This document shows positions 32,694 to 40,733 of a stretch of 64,000 nt of DNA, in pieces; position 1 is the stretch's first letter, and each line of letters starts with the position of its first letter. The position numbers and the translations under genes are program-made. The notes beneath the pieces are model-generated. The model worked only from the letters and a program-made list of their open reading frames with translations. It searched no databases and was not told where the DNA came from. Source of the stretch: Streptacidiphilus rugosus AM-16 (GTDB lineage: Bacteria; Actinomycetota; Actinomycetes; Streptomycetales; Streptomycetaceae); contig NZ_JQMJ01000004.1 of NCBI RefSeq assembly GCF_000744655.1, forward strand, positions 4,960,001-5,024,000, in the 5' to 3' direction.

Positions 32694-34018
32694 CACAGGA
32701 GGTCCAGTCGGTCGCTGGCGATGTCGCGCTGGAGGGCGACGACGAGCCTGAGGTGGAAGTACCGGCGGCCGACCAGGAAGGCGAGCGTGGCCGGGAGGGA
32801 GACCAGCGGCAGCAGTGCGAGGGCGCTCCGCAGGCCGACGTGGTCGGCCAGCATGCCGGTCACCGCGGGGCCCGGGGCGAGACCGAGCAGGCTGTTGGCG
32901 AGGGTGAGGGTGGCGAAGGCGGTCGCCGAGATCGCGGTCGGCGTCAGGTTGGCGACCATCGCCGCGGCGGGTCCCGCGGTACCCGCCGAGAGCAGCGAAC
33001 CCAGGGCCAGCAGCAGCAGTTGCGCGCCTCCGTTCGGCAGCTGGAACGCGCCGGTCAGCAACGCCATCGAGCCGAGGCAGCAGGCCATCGCGACGGTCCA
33101 CTTGCGCGCCGGGGCGATCCGGTCCAGCCGGTCGGAGAGCATGCCCGCGCCGATCATGCCGATCCCGATGATCAGCGCGAACACCCCGGCGGTGGCGCCC
33201 GCCTTGGCGGAGGCCATGTGGTAGTAGCGGTTGAAGAAGCTGGGCAGCCAGGCGATGAGCGCCGCGCAGACCGCGAACTGGAGCCCGCTGCCGATGTAGG
33301 CGCACACCACCGAGACCGAGGAGAACAGTTTGGGCAGATGCCCGCGCAGCGGAGTCCTGGACCCGCCTTCCTCGCCCGCTTCCTGCGCGGGCCGCAGGCG
33401 CTGCTCGGTGACGACGAAGGCGTACACGGCGGCGAGCACCAGTCCGAAGACGCCCATCACCCCGAACGCCCAGCGCCAGCCCGCCTGTTGGGCGATCGCG
33501 CCGCCGAGCGCGACACCCAGGACCGAGCCGAAGGCGCCCCCGGCGATGAACGCGCCGGAGAGCGTGGCCCGCAGGGTCACCGGGAAGATGCTCAGCACCA
33601 CGGCGATGCCGACGCTGCCGTAGGCCGCCTCGCCGATGCCGACGAAGACGCGGCCGAGGAACAGCTGCCCGTAGTTCGCCGCCAGCGCGCAGCCGATGGT
33701 GGCCAGGCTCCACAGCGTGGCGGCGAGCACCAGGCTGCGCACCCGTCCCCAGCGGTCCGCCAGCAGGGACATCGGGAAGGTGAGGACGCCGACCATCAGC
33801 GCCACCACACCGCTCAGCGACCCCAGTTTGGCGTCGGAGAGCAGCCATTGAGCCTTCAGGAGCGGAAATACCGCGTTGAGCACCTGCCGTGACATGTAGT
33901 CACTGAGCAGCAGGCCGAACGAGAGAGCGAAGACCAGCCAGGCGTACTGCCTGGAGACGGCCGGCCCTGAGGACGACGTCGTCCCCGGCACGGCCCCGAC
34001 GGTGGTGGGGAACCCCAT
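32693..34018 (-). CDS. MFS transporter
   Basis: A 441-residue 12-helix carrier. FALSFGLLLSDYMSRQVLNAVFPLL (helix 1), LLADRWGRVRSLVLAATLWSLATIG (the family's inter-helix 2/3 loop, D-R-x-G-R), LGRVFVGIGEAAYGSVGIAVVLSIFP and the second half with MLSDRLDR fit the spinster/aromatic-acid carrier type of MFS. It could import a carboxylate for the neighbouring oxygenase and BKACE enzymes. ATG at 34018 is chosen for GAGGTGG upstream; GTG at 34027 is also possible. Its stop overlaps the hydrolase start by one base. Confidence 0.88.
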   Translation of the reverse strand: MGFPTTVGAVPGTTSSSGPAVSRQYAWLVFALSFGLLLSDYMSRQVLNAVFPLLKAQWLLSDAKLGSLSGVVALMVGVLTFPMSLLADRWGRVRSLVLAATLWSLATIGCALAANYGQLFLGRVFVGIGEAAYGSVGIAVVLSIFPVTLRATLSGAFIAGGAFGSVLGVALGGAIAQQAGWRWAFGVMGVFGLVLAAVYAFVVTEQRLRPAQEAGEEGGSRTPLRGHLPKLFSSVSVVCAYIGSGLQFAVCAALIAWLPSFFNRYYHMASAKAGATAGVFALIIGIGMIGAGMLSDRLDRIAPARKWTVAMACCLGSMALLTGAFQLPNGGAQLLLLALGSLLSAGTAGPAAAMVANLTPTAISATAFATLTLANSLLGLAPGPAVTGMLADHVGLRSALALLPLVSLPATLAFLVGRRYFHLRLVVALQRDIASDRLDLL

Positions 34019-34063
34019 TGTCGCCACCTCACCTTTCCCGGTTCATCCGGTTCGAAGCGAAAC

Positions 34064-34957
34064 TCAGAAGGGTCTGTCGCCGACGATCTCCGCGCGCTCC
34101 ATCTTGCGAACGGCGGGCCAGTAGTCCTGGACGGCGTAGTGCTGGGTGGAGCGGTTGTCCCAGATGGCCACGGAGCCCGGCGTCCAGCGCCAGCGCACCT
34201 GGTACTCGGGGACGGCCGCCTGGCTGATCAGATAGCCGAGCAGCTGGGCGGCCCCCGGCGCGTAGTCCTGTCCGAACCGGACCCGCTCGGGCGTGTGGAA
34301 GTTGACGAAGTGCGTGGTGAAGGCGTTGACGAACAGCGCCTTCTCGCCGGTCTCCGGGTGCGTGCGCACGACCGGGTGCTCCGCGTCGGGGAACTGGGCC
34401 GCCAGGGCGTGGCGCTGCTCGGTCGGCAGCACCGCGCCGAAGGTGGCCTCGATGCTGTGGCGGGCCCGCAGGCCGTCGAGCTGCGCCTTGACGTGCTCCG
34501 GCAGCCGCCGGTACGCCTCGACCATGTCGACCCAGATGGTGTCGCCGCCGACCGGCGGGGTCTCCACGCAGCGCAGGACCGCGCCCAGGCCCGGCCGTTC
34601 GCGCCACGTCCCGTCCGTGTGCAGGGCGTTCTCGTAGTCGGGCTTCCGCTCCGACCCCCGGCTGATGCGCACCAGGCCGGGGTGGTCCGGGTCGCTGCCG
34701 GCGACGGGGTGGTCCATCAGCGGACCGAAGCGCTGCGCGAAGGCGACGTGCTCGGCGCGGCTGAAGGTCTGGTCGCGCAGGAACAGCACCCGGTGTCTGA
34801 GCAGCAGCGCGTGGATTTCGGTGAAGAGCTCGTCGTCACCGATGGCGTCGGCGAGGTTCACGTCGTGCAGCTGCGCGCCGATGGTGGTGGTCAGCGGCTC
34901 GGCCTCGACGATCCCGCGGACCTGCGGCGACGCCGGGGTGGTCAGTGTCTGGGTCAT
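34064..34957 (-). CDS. TauD/TfdA family 2-oxoglutarate/Fe(II) dioxygenase
   Basis: A 297-residue enzyme. The Fe ligand motif is HTDGTW (His and Asp, about residues 112-115), the distal His is in RSTQHYAVQDYW and the 2-oxoglutarate Arg lies in RKMERAEIVG downstream. ALLLRHRVLFLRDQTFS and HPVAGSDPDHPGLVRIS are standard family segments. It hydroxylates a small carboxylate- or sulfonate-containing substrate, using 2-oxoglutarate and oxygen. It is in a minus-strand run with the MFS carrier and reductase (19-45 base gaps), suggesting one catabolic operon. The exact substrate is unknown. Confidence 0.9.
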   Translation of the reverse strand: MTQTLTTPASPQVRGIVEAEPLTTTIGAQLHDVNLADAIGDDELFTEIHALLLRHRVLFLRDQTFSRAEHVAFAQRFGPLMDHPVAGSDPDHPGLVRISRGSERKPDYENALHTDGTWRERPGLGAVLRCVETPPVGGDTIWVDMVEAYRRLPEHVKAQLDGLRARHSIEATFGAVLPTEQRHALAAQFPDAEHPVVRTHPETGEKALFVNAFTTHFVNFHTPERVRFGQDYAPGAAQLLGYLISQAAVPEYQVRWRWTPGSVAIWDNRSTQHYAVQDYWPAVRKMERAEIVGDRPF

Positions 34958-34976
34958 GGTCTGGTTCTCCTGACGG

Positions 34977-35951
34977 TCAGGGGATCAGGACGGAGGAGCC
35001 GGTGGTGCGGCCCGACTCCAGGTCCTGGTGCGCCCGCACCGCGTCGGCGAGGGCGTAGCGCTGGTTGATCCCGATGGCGATGCGCCCGGCCGCCACGTGG
35101 CCGAACAGCTCTCCGGCCAGCTCGGCCCGCTCGGCGGGGTCGGCGATGTAGTCGGCCAGCGCGGGCCGGGTGACGAACACCGAGCCGGCGCGGGCGAGCA
35201 GCATCGCGTCGATCGGCGGCACCGGGCCGGAGGCCGTGCCGAAGCAGACCAGCAGGCCACGGCGGCGGAGCGAGGCCAGCGAGGCGGCGAAGGTGTCCTT
35301 GCCGACGCTGTCGAAGGCCACCGGCACGCCGGCGCCGTCGGTCAGCTCGCGCACCCGCTCGGCGAGGTTCTCGCGGCGGTAGAAGACCACGTGGTCGACA
35401 CCGTGGGCGCGGGCCAGCTCGGCCTTCTCCTCGGTGGAGACGGTGCCGATGACGGTCAGCCCGAGCAGCTTCGCCCACTGGGCGACGATCAGCCCGACGC
35501 CGCCCGCCGCCGCGTGCACCAGGATCGTGTCGCCTGCGGCCAGCGGCGCGATCCGCCGCATGAGGTAGGCGGAGGTGAGGCCGCGCATGGTCATCCCGGC
35601 CGCGGTCTCACAGCTGATCGCCGCGGGCAGCGGGATCAGCGAGTCGGCGGGCATGACGCGCTCGGTGCTGTAGGCGCCGAGCGGGCTTCCGGTGTAGGTG
35701 ACGCGGTCGCCCGGCGCGACATGGGTCACCCCGGCGCCGACCGCCTCGACCACGCCGGCGCCCTCGACGCCCATGCCCGCGGGCAGCGGCGCGGGGTAGA
35801 GGCCGGTGCGGAAGTAGGTGTCGGCGAAGTTGAGCCCGACGGCCTCGTGCCGGACCCGGACCTCTCCCGGCCCGGGCTCGCCGACCTCGACGGCCTCCAG
35901 GCGCAGCACGTCGGGGCCGCCGGTCTCGTGGAAACGGATGGCCTTGGCCAC
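34977..35951 (-). CDS. NADPH:quinone oxidoreductase (QOR family)
   Basis: A 324-residue MDR reductase. The core has AVGLNFADTYFRTGLYPAPLPAGMGVEGAGVVEAVGAG and the Rossmann segment TILVHAAAGGVGLIVAQWAKLLG. The family specific VFYRRENLAERVRELTDG and AFDSVGKDTF are typical of QorA. It reduces quinones or alpha,beta-unsaturated carbonyls with NADPH. GTG start with GGAG 7 bases upstream. In series with the dioxygenase gene, 19 bases apart. A second QOR lies at 28528-29448, about 55% apart in motif spelling, so it is not a recent duplicate. Confidence 0.92.
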   Translation of the reverse strand: MAKAIRFHETGGPDVLRLEAVEVGEPGPGEVRVRHEAVGLNFADTYFRTGLYPAPLPAGMGVEGAGVVEAVGAGVTHVAPGDRVTYTGSPLGAYSTERVMPADSLIPLPAAISCETAAGMTMRGLTSAYLMRRIAPLAAGDTILVHAAAGGVGLIVAQWAKLLGLTVIGTVSTEEKAELARAHGVDHVVFYRRENLAERVRELTDGAGVPVAFDSVGKDTFAASLASLRRRGLLVCFGTASGPVPPIDAMLLARAGSVFVTRPALADYIADPAERAELAGELFGHVAAGRIAIGINQRYALADAVRAHQDLESGRTTGSSVLIP

Positions 35952-36046
35952 GGGGATACTCCGATGCTCGATGGTGCGTACGGCGACGGCCTTGCCGCCG
36001 CCGCGAGGAAGGACCGTGCTCCCACGGGAGCCGCCCGCATGCGCGG

Positions 36047-36312
36047 CCGGAGGCCGCGAGGGAGGGAACCCGAAGACCCCGAAACCCTGGCCCCAGGCTC
36101 CGATGCCGGAGGACACGAGCCCGGAGGAACCAGGCCGGGGGCGGCGGGCTCCGAACCCGGAAGCCGAAGGCCACGGGCGGGGAACCCGGAAGCCCTGGAC
36201 CCGGGTCCGGCTGCCGGAGGCCGCGAAGCCAGAGCCGCCAGGCCGGAGGCCTGCGAGCCCCGGGCCCGGCAGCCGGAGGCCGCGAGGCAGGGATCCCTGG
36301 ACCCAGGCTCCG
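36047..36312. repeat. low-complexity GC-rich repeats in a 540-base gene-free gap
   Basis: The gap 35952-36491 has no convincing gene. CCGGAGGCCGCGA occurs at 36047, 36214 and 36273; GAACCCGGAAGCC at 36153 and 36182; CCCTGGCCCCAGGCTCCG at 36085 and CCCTGGACCCAGGCTCCG at 36295 (17 of 18 identical). The plus strand is purine-rich. Open frames through it are repetitive Ala/Gly/Pro peptides and are rejected as genes. Confidence 0.6.
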
Positions 36313-36491
36313 GGGCGGGAGACCGCGAGAGCCGACAGGTCGGGCCCGGTGGGACGGGCGGGAGGCCGATCCGGCGGTGGGGACCGCAGGAGACGCCGGA
36401 TCGGCCGGGGGCGGTCACGGGCGTGCCGCGTGACGAGAGTGGGCGGTGCGGCACCCTCCCTCCCGTGACCGCCGGTCGGGGCCCCGGTCGG

Positions 36492-37571
36492 TCAGACCAG
36501 GGCGCGGTCGCCCTCGGGGCGCAGCATGAAGCCGCGCTGTCCGGGGCGACGGTTGGGCACCATGCCGAGGCGGGCGAGCGTCTCGTCGGCGTCGGCGTAG
36601 TACTCGCCGATGTGGTAGATCTCGCGGGCCTCGCGGCCGGTGGCGATGTCGCGGCCCAGGCCCTCGGAGATCTTCACCATCTGCTCGATCTGCCGGACCG
36701 TGGTCATCCGCTCGCCCTTGCGGGCCCACAGGTTGTCCTCGTTGCCGACGCGGACGTGCTGGCCGAGCGCGATGCCGACCGCGCACATCGGCGCGACGGC
36801 ACGCATCGACGCCTCGATGGTGAGCGTGGCGCCGTCCGGGACCCGGCGGATGAACTCGACCAGGTCGGCGGGGTGGCGGCCGGCGAAGCCGCCGCCGATG
36901 GCGACGTAGTTGAGCGTCAGGGGGCCGGTGTAGATGCCCTTGCGGATCAGCCGCTCCACGGTCTCCAGCTGGGCGAGCGTGGCGAGTTGGAAGTGCGCCT
37001 GGATGCCGTTGGCCTGGAGGCGCTTCAGGTGCTCCAGGTAGAAGTCGGGTCCCGCCTCCACCACCATGTTGCGGTAGGCGGTGTGCAGGGCCGGGCTGGC
37101 GCCGATCGAGGTGCCCTCGATGTCCTCGTCGTCGAAGAGCTCGACGATGTTCATCTGGCTGGTGTTGATGGCGATGGTGACCTGGTCCGGCTTCGGGTCG
37201 ACCTCGGCCAGCAGGTGGCGGGTGTCGTAGCTGAGCCACTTCGCCTGCGCGCCGTCCTCGTCGGACTCGGGGGCGAAGGAGATGGAGCCGCCGATCTGCA
37301 GCACCATGTCGGGCACGGCCTGGCGCAGCCTGCCCATCAGCTCGTTGAACATCGACATGCGCTTGGAGCCGTGACCGTCGAGCTCGCGGACGTGGATGTG
37401 CAGGACCGTCGCACCCGCGTTGTAGCAGTCGACCGCGGCCTGAACGTGCTCGTCCATGGTGAGCGGGATGTCCTCGGCGTCGCCGGGCAGCCACTCGGGC
37501 CCGTAGGGGGCCGCCTGGATGACGAGCTTCTCCTGGTTCTCCGGGTACAGCGAGTCGTCGTGGAAGTGCAC
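36492..37571 (-). CDS. BKACE-family beta-keto acid cleavage enzyme
   Basis: A 359-residue enzyme of the DUF849/BKACE family, a TIM barrel with zinc. AGATVLHIHVRELDGHGSKRMSMFNELMG has the zinc His pair (HIH) and family Glu/Asp/Ser; FQLATLAQLETVERLIRKG and GNEDNLWARKGERMTTVRQIEQMVKI (Glu and Asp near the active site) follow. Reaction: beta-keto acid plus acetyl-CoA gives acetoacetate plus a new acyl-CoA. Members act on 3-keto-5-aminohexanoate, dehydrocarnitine and other beta-keto acids; which one cannot be told here. GTG start with GAGGAG 8 bases upstream. It sits between the AraC gene and the reductase gene. Confidence 0.92.
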   Translation of the reverse strand: MHFHDDSLYPENQEKLVIQAAPYGPEWLPGDAEDIPLTMDEHVQAAVDCYNAGATVLHIHVRELDGHGSKRMSMFNELMGRLRQAVPDMVLQIGGSISFAPESDEDGAQAKWLSYDTRHLLAEVDPKPDQVTIAINTSQMNIVELFDDEDIEGTSIGASPALHTAYRNMVVEAGPDFYLEHLKRLQANGIQAHFQLATLAQLETVERLIRKGIYTGPLTLNYVAIGGGFAGRHPADLVEFIRRVPDGATLTIEASMRAVAPMCAVGIALGQHVRVGNEDNLWARKGERMTTVRQIEQMVKISEGLGRDIATGREAREIYHIGEYYADADETLARLGMVPNRRPGQRGFMLRPEGDRALV

Positions 37572-37734
37572 GGTCCGTCTCCTCAGAGGGGTGGGGATGG
37601 CCGGCCGCTGAAGCAGGGGGCGGCGGAGTGCAGCCACCGTAGGTCGGCCGGAAGGACCGCGCTTTACCCCCGGAGACGAGGTACTTGCCAATTCGGGACA
37701 TCCCTCGGATCGGGCCGCGGGGACGGCGGTGCGA

Positions 37735-38736
37735 TCACCCGCGCCGGGCGCGCCAGTCGCGGGCGCTTTCACCGAACTGCTCGCGGAACCACCGCGAGAA
37801 CGCGCTCGGCGAGGAGAAGCCGAGCAACCCGGAGATCTCCGTCAGCGACCGCCGCGGACTGGCGACGAGCTGCTCGGCCAGCTGCCGGCGGGTGGCGTTG
37901 AGCAGCGTGGAGAAGCTCTCGCCGGACTCGGCGAGCCAGCGGTGCACCGTGCGGCGGTCGACGCCCAGGCTGTGCGCCACCTGCTCGACCGAGCAGTTGC
38001 CGATCGGCAGCAGCACCTCGATCAGCTCGCGGACCCGGTCGACCGCCGTGGCCTCGTCCTTGGGCGAGGCGATGGCGTCGAAGAACTGGCGTGCGTAGGT
38101 GAGCAGTTGGGGGTCGGCGAGGGCGTTCGGCGTGTCCAGGTCGGCCGCGTAGAAGACCATGCCGTTGAACTCGCGCTCGAACTCCACCACCGGGCCGAAG
38201 ACGTGTCGGTGCGTGGCGGTGTCGGCCGGGGCGCGGTGGGTGAAGCAGACGCTCAGCGGCTGCCAGCGTCCGCCCATGAAGCCGCGCAGCACCCGATGGA
38301 ACGCCGCCACGGCGAGCTCGGTCGACTGCCGTATCTCCATCCACTCGCCCGGATCGACGGTGACCTTCAGGCTCGCCAGCCCCTGGGCCTCGACCAGCCG
38401 GGTGTGCAGGGCCTCGTTGTACATGTCCTCGTGCCGCAGCAGCAGCTCCACCGCGCTGCGGACGTCGGGCTCCTCGCGGACGACCAGGCCGATCGGCCCG
38501 AGCGTGGACAGGCGCCGGTACTCGGCCACGCGCAGCCCGAAGTCCTCGCGGCCCGACGCCGCGGCCGACAGCTCCAGCAGCTGCACGCAGGCCGTGGCGG
38601 AGATCCAGCGGTCCTGGACGGCGAGCGCGGCCGCGTCCAGTCCGACGCTCCGCAGCAGCGTCTGCGGGTCGAGGCCCAGGGAGCGGCTGAGTTCGACGTA
38701 ACCCTGCAGCGCGGCGGTGCGGACCAGCGGTTTCAC
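37735..38736 (-). CDS. AraC-family regulator, OruR/ArgR-like sensor
   Basis: A 333-residue regulator. The N-terminal part (VRTAALQGYVELSRSLGLDPQTLLRSVGLD, then FGLRVAEYRRLSTLGPIGLVVREEPDVRSAV) matches the arabinose-binding-like sensor of OruR-type AraC proteins that detect amino acids or carboxylates. The C-terminal double HTH shows EQVAHSLGVDRRTVHRWLAESGESF and LTEISGLLGFSSPSAFSRWFREQFGESARDWR. GTG start with GGAG 8 bases upstream. It is divergent from the TauD gene at 38886 and upstream of the BKACE gene, so it likely regulates the island in response to its substrate. Confidence 0.92.
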   Translation of the reverse strand: MKPLVRTAALQGYVELSRSLGLDPQTLLRSVGLDAAALAVQDRWISATACVQLLELSAAASGREDFGLRVAEYRRLSTLGPIGLVVREEPDVRSAVELLLRHEDMYNEALHTRLVEAQGLASLKVTVDPGEWMEIRQSTELAVAAFHRVLRGFMGGRWQPLSVCFTHRAPADTATHRHVFGPVVEFEREFNGMVFYAADLDTPNALADPQLLTYARQFFDAIASPKDEATAVDRVRELIEVLLPIGNCSVEQVAHSLGVDRRTVHRWLAESGESFSTLLNATRRQLAEQLVASPRRSLTEISGLLGFSSPSAFSRWFREQFGESARDWRARRG

Positions 38737-38885
38737 AGGCGGGTCTCCAGGACTCTCGACGCCCCCGTGTCCCGAGAAGGTAAGCGATCCGTCCCGCCAG
38801 GACAAGCACCCGGCCGCTCGGCTGCCTACTGTTCGTGCCACCGGGTGAACGCCGTCGTCGCTCCCCCGGCGTCCAGGAGGATCCC

Positions 38886-39965
38886 ATGACTCAGCGTCCG
38901 CGACTGCGGCGGCAGCCCTTCCACCCGCCCTTCCCGATGGCGAAGGGCCCCGCGGTCTGGCGCGGCCCGGAGCTCAGCGCGACCGTAACGACGGCCGAGC
39001 TCGACCCCGGGCATGTGCGTGAGCTGGAGTCGGCGCTGCGGACCGCCAGGCGGCGGGGCGTGCCGCTGCTGCGGCTCACCGCGGAGGACTTCCCACTGCC
39101 GCGCACCGGCGCGCTGCTGCGCCGGATCGCGAAGAAGCTGGAGCACGGGCGGGGATTCGTCGTGCTCAGGGGCCTGCCCGTCGAGCGGCTCGGGCCGGCC
39201 GACGTGAGCACGGTGTTCTGGTCCGTGGGCCGCCATCTGGGCACCGCGGTGTCGCAGAACGCGGCCGGCCACATGCTCGGTCACGTCAGGGACACCGGCC
39301 GCGACCTGGCCGATCCCGCCACGCGCGGCTACCAGACCCGCGCCGCGCTGCCCTTCCACAGCGACCCGGCGGATCTGACCGCGCTGCTGCACCTGAGCGC
39401 GCCGCGCCGCGGCGGACGGACCTCCCTGGTCAGCTCGGGCGCGCTGCACAACGCGGTGCTGGAGCGTCGGCCCGACCTGGCCGCCCGCCTGTTCCGCCGC
39501 CATCGACTGGACCGCAGGGAGGAGCAGGCGCCAGGCGAGCGCCCCTGGCAGGAGCTCCCGCTGGCCGCCTGGCAGGCCGGGCGGCTGAGCCTGCGCTACG
39601 ACCGGTTGCGGCTGGACTCCGTCCGGCGCTTCCCGCAGTCCCCGCGCCGGGAGCCGGCGGACCAGGAGCTCTTCGACCTGTTCGACGAGCTGGCCGCGTC
39701 CCCGGAGTTCCGCCACGGCCTGGAGCTGAAGGTGGGCGACGTGCTGTTGCTCAACAACCACGCGGTGCTGCACAGCCGCGAGGCCTTCGAGGACGGCCCC
39801 GACCCGTCCGGGCGGCGTCATCTGCTGCGGCTGTGGCTCACCCCGCACCAGCCGCGGGAACTGCCCGCCTCGTTCTGGGGCGGGGCGGCCGGGCCGGGAG
39901 GCGGCCGGGGCGGCGTCCCCCCGCGCGACGTGGTCTGCGCGGCCCGGCCCCCACTGGCCGGCTAG
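38886..39965 (+). CDS. TauD/TfdA-like dioxygenase (second copy)
   Basis: A 359-residue protein. Family segments: GFVVLRGLPVERLGPADVSTVFWSVGRHLG, PFHSDPADLTALLHLSAPRRGG (Fe-binding His and Asp) and VLLLNNHAVLHSREAFEDG with RRHLLRLWL (distal His and 2-oxoglutarate Arg). It belongs to the TfdA-like group but differs from the 297-residue one at 34064, and ends in a Gly/Pro-rich tail. It is divergent from the AraC gene, 149 bases away, so both may share a regulatory region. ATG with CCAGGAGG upstream. The last 4 bases overlap the convergent Nudix-like gene. Confidence 0.88.
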   Translation: MTQRPRLRRQPFHPPFPMAKGPAVWRGPELSATVTTAELDPGHVRELESALRTARRRGVPLLRLTAEDFPLPRTGALLRRIAKKLEHGRGFVVLRGLPVERLGPADVSTVFWSVGRHLGTAVSQNAAGHMLGHVRDTGRDLADPATRGYQTRAALPFHSDPADLTALLHLSAPRRGGRTSLVSSGALHNAVLERRPDLAARLFRRHRLDRREEQAPGERPWQELPLAAWQAGRLSLRYDRLRLDSVRRFPQSPRREPADQELFDLFDELAASPEFRHGLELKVGDVLLLNNHAVLHSREAFEDGPDPSGRRHLLRLWLTPHQPRELPASFWGGAAGPGGGRGGVPPRDVVCAARPPLAG

Positions 39966-40492
39966 GCCCGGTCGCCGCGGCCCCGGCCGCCCTGGTCGGC
40001 GTCGTCCTGGGCGCGGTCGGCGTGGGTGGGGTCGGCGTGGGTGCGGAGGCGTTCGACGATGGGGCGCGTCAGGGGGTGGCAGACGGGCGGTTCGGTGCTG
40101 GTCCGCCACCACTGGCAGGGCCCCGTCCAGGCCAGCGTGCCGTCGGCGGGGACGGTGATGTCGAAGGCGAGCTGCAGGGTCTCGACGCCGTCGGGCGACT
40201 CGTAGCCGACCGTCCCGGCGAAGCCCACCGCCCAGTCGAGCAGGCCCAGATGCTCCTCGCACAGCCAGTCGAGCGCGTGCGCGAAGGTCTCCGTGGGGTG
40301 AACCCAGGCGACCGGCACCGTCCAGACGTCGTCCTCGGCGCGGTCGAGCATGAGCACCAGGTCCTCGGCGTCGCCCGGGCGCACCAGCGCCAGCACCTGG
40401 AACCGGGTCAGACCGGAACGGCGGGCGTCGTCGATCAGCCGCTGCGTGGTGCGTATGTCCGTGTCACTGAGGCCTGCCGCTCGCTCGATCAT
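39962..40492 (-). CDS. Nudix-fold protein with degenerate Nudix box
   Basis: A 176-residue protein. The region VLALVRPGDAEDLVLMLDRAEDDVWTVPVAWVHPTETFAHALDWLCEEHLGLLDW mirrors a Nudix domain, but the box (GxE then REUxEExGU) reads HPTETFAHALDWLCEEHLGL, so the Gly and the Arg-Glu of the signature are changed and only EE and GL are kept. Metal-dependent hydrolysis may be lost. A Trp-rich segment (TGPCQWWRT) follows and the C-terminus is charged. ATG 40492 is preferred to GTG 40498. It overlaps the convergent dioxygenase by 4 bases. Function unknown. Confidence 0.65.
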   Translation of the reverse strand: MIERAAGLSDTDIRTTQRLIDDARRSGLTRFQVLALVRPGDAEDLVLMLDRAEDDVWTVPVAWVHPTETFAHALDWLCEEHLGLLDWAVGFAGTVGYESPDGVETLQLAFDITVPADGTLAWTGPCQWWRTSTEPPVCHPLTRPIVERLRTHADPTHADRAQDDADQGGRGRGDRA

Positions 40493-40733
40493 GGTCACCA
40501 GTCCAGCATGAGGCCCGGAGGGCGCACACGCCGCCCCCACTGGGCCGGGCGGGCGACTGCGGGAGCCGACGCAGATCAGCGACTGTTCAACATCTGAACG
40601 CAAGGCGAGCTTGAAGAGCTGTCATGTCACAAGGCTTGACGGGAGCATGTTGCCGGACGGTAACCTCAGCCCGTCCTGCACGAGTTGTGCAGCCGCGCGT
40701 GGGGGCGCGGTCCGGCTCTTCCTTGGAGTGCCC

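Noticed and set aside
35726-36454. Possible 242-codon minus-strand gene in the repeat gap
   Set aside because: The product is a repetitive Ala/Gly/Pro/Ser/Arg peptide, overlaps the reductase gene, and lacks a ribosome site.
35028-37901. 957-codon plus-strand frame across the reductase and BKACE genes
   Set aside because: It covers three real minus-strand features and the repeat gap, and its product is low-complexity without recognisable motifs.
34064-39965. A carnitine degradation operon
   Set aside because: BKACE plus TauD/TfdA enzymes would fit, but no carnitine dehydrogenase or betaine genes are present and the BKACE substrate class cannot be read from sequence by eye.
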